64,000 nucleotides of DNA from Mycothermus thermophilus (taxonomy: Eukaryota; Ascomycota; Sordariomycetes; Sordariales; Chaetomiaceae), in contig QQBE01000006.1 of the NCBI GenBank assembly GCA_011316235.1, positions 1,344,021 to 1,408,020 on the forward strand, written 5' to 3'. How positions within the stretch are numbered: the first letter of the stretch is position 1; each line of letters begins with the position of its first letter. The notes under the pieces were generated by a model. That model had not been told where the DNA came from. It saw only the letters and a program-made list of their open reading frames with translations, and searched no databases. Below are positions 11,959 through 23,738 of the stretch, piece after piece. Made by a program: the position numbers and the translations under genes.

Positions 11959-14900
11959 GGCTGCGCTGTCTCCTCTGCGATGCGACGGATGTATGTACAG
12001 ACCGATCCAACGGGGCAAGTAAACAAGGGATAAAAGTCAAGGGAGTGTCTTGAATCGTCAGATTACGGCTCCGCGCAACTGCCAACGTATAGCAACCTCG
12101 ACGCCAGCAAGAGATAAGAGGTACAAAGGAAGTCTGTTTCGAAGCTTCATGTGGTGCCTGTTTGGGGTCTCATGTAGACGGCGAAGGTGTCTTGTTCGGG
12201 ACAAGACCAGCGGGTGAGGTGAACCGAGCCGAGGCACTCCGCAAAACGAGGGGACTGGGGCGCCGAGACGACGCCATCCCCGCAAAATCCACATGGAGGT
12301 GACCCCGGAATCAGGGACAATGAACCAAGGCTGTGGGCTGAAGTGTAAGATACAGTAAGATAGAAGAAGCTTTCGAGGGTTGGCGCGTGGGAGCTCGTGA
12401 CAGTCTCGTATGATGGTGTAACTGCACGTACAATCGGCTTTCACATGCCTCCACCCCCTTGTCCTGCGGGTGTCGCATCTCAGCTTTGCCGCTTTCATCC
12501 GCTGAATGCTGTCTCAAAAGGCAAACAAAAGCTTGATTCGACTTCAATCTCTGAAGTGTTGGTCAGCGAGACAGCTCCGAGATCTTACGCATAATTCATC
12601 ATCACCAACCCATGTCAGATTTCGGGTACAGAGACGGGATGTGTGAGTCAGGTTAGGTATATACTCCGTAGGGAGGTATCTGATGCCGCTGACTGGACGC
12701 CCCCTTTTCCAAAACCAATACATCAGAACCTCCCACTCAAACCAACTCATGCAAACAACATTGCCGGCGGCGAGCTGCCCAACACCCGAACAGTTCTCAC
12801 TCAATATGTCGACGGTTGAAGTGAATACCTACTTATCTCAAGGTTGTTGTCCGTCGCCATATCGATGATGCTCTTTTACGACAACCTTCCCCGCTCCCAG
12901 CCCCGAGTGTCACCATCTCGCGGCGCTCACGCTCTTCACGGTGACACTTGCTCATAAAAAGCAGTGACACGACACAACAGGCAACCACTGCATCAGAGCC
13001 CAACATCCATCTGTTTATTCACCGGACAGACACGTCTTGGGTTTTGCAACAGTGATCATGGAAACTCATCGATGTTGTTCGACCCAGCCATGCTCTCCCC
13101 AAAACTCATCAGCAGCATCATGACAAACGGCACCTTTCTCATCAGACGAGGAGGTAAACATGAGTTCGTGTGGCTGTGCACCGGCGTCAGCGCCAGTTGT
13201 GTTTACTTCGCTTGCGGGCCGCGAAACCTCCCAACCCGGACGCGACACGAAGCTATCGGCGTTCCCCGGACGGCACTCCCGGGTCGGCAGGGCGATCGCA
13301 GCGGCCCCACCCCCACCACAAAGACCCCGATGCCGCCGCAAGGTGCCGCCGGTCTCTGGCTCCAAAGCGCTGTATTTGGTCGTCCAGGCTAAACTGCCGA
13401 GCTACACAAGAGCCGCATGTTGTCCTGCCACAGACAGCCGGCATGGCGTTTGCTAGCGTTGCATGCCGTCACGGCGATTTGATCCGACCGTGGGCCTGCT
13501 GTCTAGGAGCCGCGTGTCACCCGATTCGAAATCTTGTGCTCAAATGGATCGCAATAGTTGGCTATTTTACCCCAGAGGGCATGTAGCGAGGCGCATCCTT
13601 GGTCATGGAGTGTACGGTCCGGGACTGCCGGAAGGTCCCCCAAGACCGAACCCGACTGGGACCCGAGGTGGGACGGATGAACGATGTCCAGAGTTCGTTG
13701 CCAGGCAGTCCATGGATCGTGCTGGCTAACTCTCAGCCAGAGAGGATGTAAACAGACGCCGTTGTTTTGTTGTTGGGCATAAGATGTCGCGCTGTATGTC
13801 CTGACACTTTCCACGAACCTGCTGGAATCCCCTTCTTGGGCTACGTCTATCGACAACAATGTCAAGAGGCGCTTATCGTGAACGCCCATACACACACCTG
13901 CTGTGATCAAACAGAGGTGCCCGTTTTGTCAAGGCAAGGTGTACGTGTATTACACCGACCTTCCACACCTGGCTTTCGCTCCAACTTGAGGCATGCGCTC
14001 TGCGGAAAAAACGCCGTTTTAATATGCGGGCGACAATGCCAGCTGGGTTCTCACCGCTGCACAACATGTCTGCCTATGCCGGCAGCCGAAATGTGAAACA
14101 TTGGCGCCAGGTCAAGCTTCCCAACAGGTTGGTACGGCCCGGGTATTGTTTACGAATAGAGTTTCACCATCCTGAGATTCTGGAAAACAACAGAACCCGA
14201 GAGCGTCGTCGATTCGTCGTCTCATAGGTGGCATCGAGGACTTGGGTCTCACAACTCATAGGCCGGACCATCAACAACCAACAAAACGGATCACGGCGTG
14301 GCGTTCCGCTGCCCTGGAGTGGATCAGGATTGGAGACGGACGTTCAACACCACCGTCGAGTGGACTCCTCCTGGGAAGGCGGTGAACGGGCATTGTATAG
14401 TATGCGGAGATCGGTTTGGCCGTGGTCCAACCGGTAATCTTCATCGTGATATTGGGCATTATACCGTCGGGGCCAACGACCAGAGTTGATCCAAGATGGC
14501 ACATGGCCACGAACGGGTGTTGACACGACAGCACGCTCTCGGTTTGCTGCCACGCAATTGCAACGCAGCTTGCATACTTTCCGCTGGTGCCCGATTCGTC
14601 TTCACACCTTCTGGGCCAGTCACGGGAGGCGGAGAAGTGAATCCATAACGGCCTTCGGCTTCCACACAGGCTTCCGTTATTCTTGGCAGTCCTTGATTTA
14701 GACTTTTGGTTGCATCTGATGGAGAGACAACTCAGACCTAGCCTCGCCGGGACTTGATGGCATCCCCGAAAAAGCAGAACGGCGACGGGAGGAAACAGCA
14801 CAAACAAATGTCTACCCTATGTATGCGCCTTGTTCAATTCACTTCTTGTGCAATGGCGCCTCTACCGGCTGCTGGCACATCCCGCGCCAGTTCACCCGCC

Positions 14901-16451
14901 TGGATTTCCCCCTTGTCCACCATGGCCTTAGCTTCGATTTTTCGGCAGCGAAGTTGCTACGAGTGGGCTGACAGCTCATCCTTCTCCCAGCCCAGCGGGC
15001 ACGTAGACATGGACCCCTGTCGTTGCCAGGGATCTCTTCCCACGTCCCGGGTTTCTTGTTTCGGTTTCGTCGAGTGCAGTTTTTTTTGTCAAGGCATGCG
15101 GTCAACATTTCGAGGCTCTCACAATGCCGGCAACAAACACACCTATCGATGTATCAAGTGTATTCTGATGCTCTTTCCACATCTAAATCTCCTGGCCTGA
15201 AGAGCCAGATACGTCCTGGTGCATAGTGCCACCCTGTATGAGCAGTCCGACTTGCTACAACTGGCACACAAACAAAAACGTTGAGGAGTGCAGAGGGCCT
15301 GGAACTACCGACCTAGCGTAGGTACGGTGGATGATCATATCGATCCCAATGTGTTCCCGCCATCAGGGTGGCACCGCGTCCGCTGGAGACCAGTGACTTG
15401 GCACACAGCTGCCGCACAGAGACAGGGGGCAAAAGCAACGATAGCAGCGAAAAATGGAGGACCGCAGCAGAGCAAGGCGACCAGTAATCCATCCCACCGC
15501 CTCGGATCGAGCCCGAATTGTACATAGCGTTTCTCCATCCAAAAAGGCAAAATACACACAAAATGGCGGAAAACGGAGAGCAGAGCATAGCAAAGTCTGC
15601 CCGCCCGCCAATCCCATGCGAAATAGTATGTGTTTAGTGTATGGGGCATCATGGCCTACTCCGTACTCCGTAAGCTGCCAGAATACGTGACGGTGTGTCT
15701 TCCGGTGGCCTTCTGCCCTTGTTTTCCTTGCCCGGCTTTCTTCTTTTCCTTTTGATCAGCAGTAGGACGCAGCCTCTTGTTGCCCCCTGGCCCTGTATCC
15801 GTCCGCTTGTCCCCGGCCACGATGCACCGTCCCGTGGTCTACTAGGAAGGAGACTCGCTGATACGCCCTGCACATTGGATTCGCGAACAAATACAAGTCC
15901 ACAAACTTTAGGCTTGGGACAAGCCCCCCCGCCGTTTCCCCTGGGTAGGTACAACGCTTCACCAGCAGTGAACAACAAGCGTGTTTGTGAGAAGTGGTGC
16001 TCGTGGTTGGTTTGGAGTGTAGTGTGTACTCCTTGCATCTTAATTAAGCACATCGGGGGCTCCATCTGGAATCCCGTTGGAGCCACATCAGCCCGCCTCG
16101 CAGACCGGTTGTTTGGGAGCTGCCAAGTGCAAGTGGGTGTGGTACCTTGCTTCCGCTAAGTTAGGTTACTAGGCGGGCTGTCCCGAGGGGAGAGAGTATA
16201 AGATTGTTTCTGCGACGGGATCGTCGCCGTCGTTTTGAGCTTCCACTGTCATAAAGCAAGCTCCTCGATCTCATCCTATTGCCGTCGTCTCCCGGTTCGG
16301 CACATCACCAGCCTCCCGGTCCCTCGCTCAACCCTAGACGATCACCCAAGTGGCTTTCGTTCTTGGCTTTTTGGCTTCAACGGATTCTGTGCCTCCAACA
16401 ATCCCTGGGATCGACCTCATCCTCAGAATCCTTCCTACACACAAAGCAGCC
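11959..16451. other. Long stretch without recognisable genes
   Basis: About 4.5 kb holds many short frames on both strands but none with a known domain, sensible splice structure or a clear ATG-led protein longer than about 150 residues. One frame (15695-16159, +) looks like a signal peptide followed by cysteines, but it opens with GTG, not ATG. Tandem ACTCCGT-type motifs lie at about 15659-15672 and 12661-12668. A TATAAG element at about 16197 may serve the dsRBD gene downstream. I saw no transposase, reverse transcriptase, rRNA or tRNA. Confidence 0.4.
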
Positions 16452-16918
16452 ATGTCGTACCCGTATCCGTTCAAGTCATGGCAGGCCCAGCTTGATGGTT
16501 GGTGACCCAATACCTCTCTACTTTACCTAGGTACCCTATCACTCACACCAAGATCACTAACCTTGAATTGCTATCCAGAGGCCTGCCGCGAGTGGAACCT
16601 TGCTGCTCCAGTCTTCCAGATCTATTCTGACAGGCGAGGTACGTTCCAATATTATCTTCATCTTGTTACCCCTCTCCATTGTCTTTCTCCGACCTATTGC
16701 ACTGGAAATTACTTCCTCCCTCTCTGACGCAAGACACAGGAGGCCGCACCGCTTGGTCCTCGCAGGTTATCATCGGCACCCATAAGTTTCCCGCCCGCTT
16801 CTGGTACGACCACAAGAACGTCAACAACGCCAAGGAGGATGCCGCCGAGCTCGCCGTGAAGTGGTTCCAGTCCAGGTCGCAGACTAGCTCTCCTGCTAGC
16901 AGCCGGGGGAAGTGGTAA
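16452..16918 (+). CDS. Small double-stranded-RNA-binding-domain protein (94 aa)
   Basis: Three exons (16452-16497, 16579-16638, 16740-16918) give 94 residues, almost all one dsRBD-like fold. It opens with SYPYPFKSWQAQLDEACREW (helix 1), continues APVFQIYSDRRGGRTAWSSQVIIG (strands 1-2), PARFWYDHKNVNNAKEDAAELAV (strand 3, then the AK-AA helix 2 signature) and ends in a Ser-rich tail. Introns of 81 and 101 bp have GTTGGT and GTACGT donors; both joins are in frame and the resulting order matches the domain. The canonical basic KKxAK of strong RNA binders is replaced by NNAKEDAAE, so RNA binding may be weak. Function unknown; it may assist RNAi or ribonucleoprotein assembly. The gene is easily missed because no exon alone is a long frame. 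Confidence 0.82.
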
Positions 16919-19311
16919 CGGTCCCCTTTGTGTTTCGGTCTTGGCTTCGGTATCCCGCCGGGGGATGAGGTTTGTTTCGAGTGTTCGGTGCGCCAACGCC
17001 GTCCACAGATGTGTCGAATGGGAATAAGAATACGACCGCAGCGATGGCGGCGATCTCTTGGAAGGATGCTGGTCTCGACGCCGGCTGGCGATGTTGGAGG
17101 GCTCTCGAGGAAATCCCTGGCTGCAGCGGCTTGACCAGAAATCCTGAAGCAGGTCACGGGGCTTCTCAAACGCTTGGGAGACCTGAGAGGAGCGTGGGGA
17201 AGACACGCGGGATGCATAAACTGTCTACCAAGGGCTTGCTGGGATTTGATGGCCTCTGTCGGTGCTGTGCGGAAGAACATGAGCGGGAGGACATTTGGAG
17301 GGTTGGGTTCCGGATGGCCGTGCTTGGTCTGGGTTGAGCAGAGACACACTCCCGCTCCCTTGAGGCCTGCATGTGCGCCGTCTGCTCTGGCCTGTTTGCC
17401 TTGTCCTCCCCTCTTTCGCGCAACAGATGGTGGAGGTTGTCTCCCAGCCGGCTAGGTAGGGTGATTCAACCTTCTCATGCATCTTGTCTCCCTCTTCGCC
17501 GCTGCGCCAACGACCTGGACCTTCGGCACGACCTCGACTACCCGAGATTCCCCTCCTTGTTCTCGCACTCGCTTTCTCGACCATCTCGATCAACTGAGAC
17601 CCCGCTACCTCCACCACCACGACGTCGAACTTTCCATGTCTGGGCACGGCTTCCGTTCCTCTTGTTCTGCAACACTTCGCAATATTCTCATTTCCTGGTC
17701 ATGTGGAGTTTTCGGACGGCAGTTCGCGTACGATACCACGATCTTCTATTCGCTTCCCCTTCACCTGTCTCACACCGTTTCCCGCTACAACCTTTATTCA
17801 TGGTTTCTCGTTTCTGATCACGTTTTCGCATCTTGTGGAGTTGGGGGACACAGGGCATGCCACGCGGCGGCATCTTTAGAATTTGTCACGAAGCTGCTTT
17901 TTGCATGAGTTTTGATCTAAGAAGAGGGAGTTCTGTTGGATTTCTGCTTTCAGACTGTTTTTCTGGAGGATACATCGATACTTATCAGGTTGGCATTTTT
18001 CCATTTTCTAGTTGATGTGGTGGATAATTCTATCTGGCTTGGGACCTAAGGGAACGAAGATGGCGTCCAAAAGCATGTACCTATCTATGGTCCTTGGTGG
18101 TTGGTGTTGAAGGCTGCTGTTCTTGCCTGGGTTTCTATGTTGGACGATAGGGTAATGCGTGGATATAGATCGGACAGGAATTTTGATATTTTCTCTTTTT
18201 CCTCGCCTGTTGATATTATCCCACCTCGAAACATCGTGCATTTCGGTCAGAACAACAGGGCACACCGTGGACACATGGGCTGTCCTCGGGGTCATGAAGG
18301 CTATTATGTTCGTGTCGTTGATTGCTGGGATGGCATCGTGGTTGCGATGGACGACGATCTCGAAAAGCAAATTCTTCCTGTAGACAAACACAAGCATCTC
18401 ATCATTTTGATCTCCAGGCCCCAAATTTCGAGATGGATCAATGTGGGGTTGGACTGGCGGTATCCCTCTTCTTCGCGGTGGCCGGAGCACCTAGAGGCCG
18501 GTCCTGGTCAGCCAAGATAGGTAACCCGGGGCGACAGGATTTCGTTGCGCCGCAGAGCTCACCGCCAGTGTTGCCTGGTCAAGGATTCGAGGCTGAAATG
18601 AGATATGAATGGCCAGTTCAGACTGTGGATTCTCTGGATGTCATGCATCAGAGTCTGGGACTGTGAACACTGCGAAAGGTCAGCCGACCTCCTGGTTTTG
18701 GAACGCTGGATGGTCAATCTGAGCTGAGGTTTGACATGGCGGTTGGAAGGCGGCGCTGAGAGAAAACCAGTCAATGGTTGGGAAACTTCGACTCCGAAAA
18801 TTGTCGCTACATGTCAAAACTGAGATGCCAGAACACATGGCGCGAATTGTTCTGGCGAAGCAGGGGATACAGGCAGGACTGTTCCCGTGACCTGCACCAC
18901 GTGCACAGGGCGTGGAGGGCTGCGGAGTAGCTGACCGTGGGGGAGTGTACTCGTTAAAAGAATCTTGTAAGAACATTCAGGTTGGAAATAGCAGAGTCCG
19001 GATGGGACTTGAGGCAATCGATGTGCAGGTTGTGCTCTTGCAGGTCAGATGTGGGAACAAGCCCACGGAAGCCGGAGGAGAGATGAGACGGCCCGGAGCG
19101 CTGACGGGGCGGAAAAGAAAGTGTGGGGCCGATCGGATCCCCGGACATCTCGGTGCTTGGCACTTGGCAGGCGGCTGAGATCGAAGTCTTGGCATTTGGT
19201 GGGCTGCGGCTAAACCCCGGTTGAGCCTCCAAAATTTCGAGCAACGCCAACGGGTGGGCAACCACCGCGGGACATTGGTACATATCAAACCACCCACCTC
19301 CACAGCCAGCC
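16919..19311. other. Intergenic DNA between dsRBD gene and uS7m
   Basis: About 2.4 kb without a supported gene. Frames up to 160-227 codons exist on either strand (for example 16666-17349 minus, 18008-18490 minus), but they overlap the dsRBD exons or lack any recognisable domain. The left part probably contains the 3' UTR of the dsRBD gene. Confidence 0.4.
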
Positions 19312-20279
19312 ATGCCTCCACGATTGAATATTTGGTCGGCCTGCAGAGCCATCCCTATCCTCACCCGGCCAGTTGTTGCCGCCTCGCGGCCAACACCGGC
19401 TGCGCTGGCCACGCCAGTCACCCTCGCAAAGAGGACGTTACTCGACAACTCCACTACCCGACTACCCTCGAACAGCAACCTCCCTCCTTTCCCACCGCCG
19501 TCAGGATCTAGGTCTTCATCTTCCGCGCCGTCAGGAAGCGACTCTGCGGCCCCCGAGCTGCCTACAAGTGCCGAAAATGAGCTGGCGTTGAATCAGCTGC
19601 GGATGATCGAGTATGGCCTCACACCGGCGAACCCCTCCGTCGAAGGCCACAAGTTTGGCCTGCCCGAGTTACCGCTTCCGCCATATAAAAGTTCAAAGTA
19701 TCGCTATGACGAACTTGTGACGCAGTTAACCAAGCTGCTCATGAGGGATGGCAAGTTAGCCACGGCACAGAGGGTACGCTGAACCTCATGTATAATAATG
19801 CATGATGTCGACAACTAACGAGGGTGACACAGAACATGGCCATGGTTCTCAACTTCCTCCGTACCTCCCCACCGCCCCGTCTCGATCCCAACCGTCCTCT
19901 CATTCCCGGCCACCCCCCAGCCCACCTGCTTCCCCTCGACCCGGTCACGTACCTGGGCGTTGTCGTGGAATCGGTGGCTCCCTTGGTCAAGCTCCGCCCG
20001 TTCAAGGGCCTTGCTGGTGGTGGTCGGTCACTTGAAGTGCCCATTCCTCTGCGTGCGCGGCAACGGCGGCGCATCGCCTTCAAATGGATCATGGACGTGG
20101 TGTCGAAGAAGAAGTCGCGCGGTAGCGGTCGGGCTCAGTTCGCGCACCGAATTGCTGAGGAGATCATTGCGATTGCAGAGGGGAAGTCAACTGTTTGGGA
20201 TAAGCGGAACCAGTTGCATAAGGCAGGCACGGCCAACCGTGCTAACCTGGGTCGTGCGGAGGTGAGATCCCAAGTCTAA
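19312..20279 (+). CDS. Mitochondrial small-subunit ribosomal protein uS7m
   Basis: Two exons (19312-19773, 19833-20279) encode 302 residues. The N-terminus (PPRLNIWSACRAIPILTRPVVAASRP) is Arg/Ala/Ser-rich and free of acids, as in mitochondrial presequences. The S7 domain follows: LTKLLMRDGKLATAQRNMAMVLNFL, DPVTYLGVVVESVAPLVKLR, VPIPLRARQRRRIAFKWIMD, and the C-terminal RIAEEIIAIAEGKSTVWDKRNQLHKAGTANRANL. This protein binds the 3' major domain of the small rRNA and organises the 37S head. The 59-bp intron (GTACGC donor) joins AQR to NMAM cleanly. The yeast counterpart is Rsm7. Confidence 0.95.
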
Positions 20280-21379
20280 AGGAGGAAGCGCCTACGAAGA
20301 AGACCGTGGAGGACTAGGCGAGCGAGAGGAAGGGAACCAATTGAGAGGATTTTGCGAGAGCGCCCTGGCGGGGGTGTCACGAAGCAAGACCATTATACAT
20401 CTTGTACAATACTTGTGTATAGATGTTCATGTTTATCCATGAGGCTGATGGCCGCTTATACATGGGCAATGACGTCGGAACTAATTGGCGTGTTCTCGTT
20501 GGGCGTTGGCCAGCCGTCCTCCCTTCGTCACACGCTGCCAGAACATCTCCCAAAGCAACAAGAATTTCCAGCCACAAGAGTGAAGAATAAAGGCCCACCG
20601 GCCACGTCCGATATCTTGACGGGACGCGTCCGGCGCCTTCCGCCCCGCAGCGTGTCATGTGGACGGCTCAGAATTTAGGTACCTCAGGTACATCAGCTGC
20701 GCGATGGCACCTTGAGTGATGAGTGGCCAATTGGTAAAAATTTTGCAATTCAACCTTGAAGAACGTAACTCATGTTAAATATTTTCAAATCCAAAGTTTA
20801 CAAACAAGAAAATGTGTTGTTTACTCCCAGCCATTGGCCAACGAGATGGCTAGATGGCAATTGATGTCAGGCTTTTTGGAGATGTCGACCCAGGATCGTG
20901 GGAATCGGCATGTGGATCTTGGCAGAGTGGACCTGTCCTTATGAAGTGGGGCTGTGAGTCTTGGCATCTTCATGGGCTGGACTCTGCTTGGATCCATTTC
21001 GACTGCTCCGTCGGTCCCCGCTATGATTCAAGCGCAAGAGATGGCCAAAGGCGGTGCTTGGCTCTGGAGCACAATGTGACGGGCCTTGCCTCTTCTCCAA
21101 CTGCATCTTTTGCAGCCGCGTTCTCGAGTCAACGTTTGCCAACTACAACAAACTTGAGGTGGCTGCGTGTTTTTGGTTTCTGTGCAGCCATCGAGATACC
21201 GCCGTTCCCCTCGCCTCCCGTCGTCTCATCTCGTCACCCCACCAGCATTCGTACAGAGTACCTGGGACGAGACAGCGTCCACCCTTACTGTCCTCTATTC
21301 ACAGAGAACCGCCGACCCCAACACCGCCGAAACAGCAGATATCGATCTAGAGTTCCTCCAATCCAACCAGCCGCCCAAC
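20280..21379. other. Intergenic DNA and 5' region of the USP gene
   Basis: No separate gene seen. An in-frame upstream extension of the USP gene opens at an ATG at 21167, so the right part may be 5' UTR or alternative N-terminus. The palindromic stretch TAGGTACCTCAGGTAC occurs at about 20676-20691. Confidence 0.45.
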
Positions 21380-23738
21380 ATGGCTCGGAAACCCCAGCCC
21401 ATGTCGATGGAGGCGATGTTGGACGAGGAGCGGAGGGAAGTGCTTGCTCTGCTTGAGGGCAAGACTGCCAACCGCTCCCGTCCTCCAAGCGCTCTCGGTG
21501 CTCGCTCCCCTTCGCCCTACACTCCTCGATCTCCAGTACGCAGCATGCTGGATGTTGGTATGAACATGCCGTCTGCTAAGTCAAGAACTCGCCGGGCTGA
21601 CACAAAGGCACCCACTCAAGCTCCCGTACGAAGCATGCTCGACATAGATACCCCTCCACCACCGGCCGCCAACCAGCAACCCATCCGGAGCATGCTAGAT
21701 GTTGACAGCCCACCTACCGCTACCAAACAGGTTTTCAGCACGCCGTCCTCTCCCACCATGCCAGGAGCCACCCTCGCCGCCCCTGCTCATCCTCGGAGCA
21801 TGTCGGACGCATCCTCCCGCCCGCCTGCCGACTTTGGACCTAGGCTTGGACCGCCTCGCGCAGACGTGACCTCCGAGTACCAATTTTCCGGCATCATTAC
21901 GGCTCACGGCGGAGCGGCTCTTCCGAAGCGTGTCACACAAGGTGGCAGGCGGGCCAGCGCCATGCCTGACCTCTCCAAGAGTCCCGACGTCAGCCTTGTT
22001 CTCCCTGGTGACAGGGGGCGCCACTCGATCATCGGCCCGTCAGCCCGCGCTGGCAACAAGTCCAAGTCTCCCCATAACCGTCTCGGTGTTCGTTCTCACT
22101 CGCCCAGGGCACCACCGCTGCTTAGAAATCTCAGCCCCGCGGGGCGCGCTGTGATCAATGACCCCGAGATTATTGATTATAACAATGCGTATCGAAGGTT
22201 GTCGAATGCGGCGCTTGCGAGGTCAGGAGGAATTCTGTCGGAATTGGGTAGGAAGCCAAGCGCAAACTACCTCTCGGAGACAGGGAGGCTGGCCAAGGAT
22301 TATATGGGCCCTGATGGCGAGCTTTTGCTGGAGGACTCTAGTGATGAGCAAGGCAGCTCGTCGGGGGAGGAAGGCGAACGGGGCAGGAAAGCCGCGAGGA
22401 GTTTTGAGAACCTCAAATCGACAACACCTGGGTCTGGGTCGACAGAAACCAAGAAACCTGTCAAGAGTCTGCTGGCGGCTGCGGAAGAAGAGCGTACGTT
22501 GGACACATCCTATAATCGTCGATATGTTGTGACAGGTTTACTGACCTCGTGGAATGCAGGTGCTATGGTCGCGTCTCAACAACCCCAATATACCTACAGG
22601 TCGCTGCTCGATGAGCCCACAATCACCGTCACATCACCATCCGGTGACCGCGTTAAGTCCGGCAAGCAGGTTATCCACCCCAACACAAGCTTCGACGACC
22701 CGCCTGGAACGGGCACGCACACGCCTATCGACTCGGACACAGAACAGGACCTCACCGACATCAAGCGGGCACAGAACTTGTCCTTCTCCATGACGCAGAT
22801 CATGGACATGCCCGAGGCGCAGCGGACGATTCAGATTATCACGCGCGGCGAGTGGTTGACCCTGGTGAAAGAGGCCGAGGAGGAACATCGCCCACCGCGC
22901 AAATACCTGGTGGCGACCGATTTGAGCGAGGAATCGGCCCACGCCCTTGAATGGGCCATCGGCACGGTCCTTCGCGACGGCGATACCTTGCTGGCCATCT
23001 ATTGCGTAGACGAAGAAACGGGTATTGGTGGCGCGGTTGGCGGTGACAGCAGCGCTGGAAACACAGGCAGTGGCGGGAGCAGCACCACCCAGGTTCAAGA
23101 CGAGTCAAACAAGAACTCTTCCGCGAAGGAGCAAGGGGCCGAGAAAGGTCCCAACAACAACGGAACCCACCCACCTCCGTTGCCACGGCCATGGCCGCTG
23201 TTACATCATGACTCGAGTGCAGGAAATAGCGCGTCACCGGCGCCGTCGGTTCTGGGCCGCGAACGACAGAAGTATGAGGAGGAGCGCCACCGTGCAGTGA
23301 AGAGCATCACGGAGCGCGTCACGAGACTGCTTCGCAAGACGCGGCTCCAGGTGCGCGTCGTGGTAGAGGTCTTGCACTGCAAGAACCCTAAGCATCTTAT
23401 TACGGAGGTTATTGATCTGGTCAACCCGACGCTGGTCATCCTGGGTAGTCGTGGGCGGAGTGCTCTCAAAGGGTATGTGGGCTTTTTAGTCTCGAGTTTC
23501 TACGTTTATGTTCATTCTCTTGTTCCGCGTTGTATGCTAATCACTTGTTACTTTTCTCCGCAGCGTCATCCTCGGCTCATTCTCGAACTACCTCGTCACC
23601 AAATCGTCCGTGCCCGTCATGGTTGCGCGCAAGCGCCTGCGTAAGCAGGGCAAGTATAAGCGCGTGCCCTCGGCGCACCAGATCAACAACATCAACAACC
23701 CGGCCGCGCGCAGCCTCGCCAACGCGAAGATTGATTAG
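21380..23738 (+). CDS. Universal stress protein (USP) domain protein with RSMLD motif repeats
   Basis: Exons 21380-22493, 22560-23472 and 23564-23738 give 733 residues. Residues 1-480 are Pro/Ser-rich and probably disordered, with a recurring RSMLD motif at 54, 84 and 103 and RSMSD at 139. The USP domain starts near 486 (RKYLVATDLSEESAHALEWAI) and ends with GSRGRSALKGVILGSFSNYLV, which fits the ATP-binding pattern G-2x-G-9x-G-S/T. An inserted Gly/Ser/Asn-rich loop splits the domain. The first intron (66 bp) is a multiple of three without stops, so the gene also reads open through it; its GTACGT donor, CTGAC branch and GCAG end argue that it is removed. The start at 21380 (MARKPQPMSMEAMLDEE) was preferred over 21167 because the region between lacks conservation-like character. 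Function inferred: nucleotide-binding stress or regulatory protein. Confidence 0.88.

Noticed and set aside
15695..16159. Possible secreted cysteine-containing small protein
   Set aside because: The frame begins with GTG, not ATG, and no upstream ATG exon is evident; the hydrophobic start is probably chance.
16666..17349. 227-codon minus-strand frame overlapping the dsRBD gene
   Set aside because: It lies antisense to the dsRBD exons, whose protein is clearly recognisable and conserved in form.
22494..22559. Reading the USP gene straight through this segment
   Set aside because: The segment has a proper donor, branch and acceptor and is 66 bp; its in-frame translation is unlike the rest, so it was treated as an intron, although retention would also be in frame.
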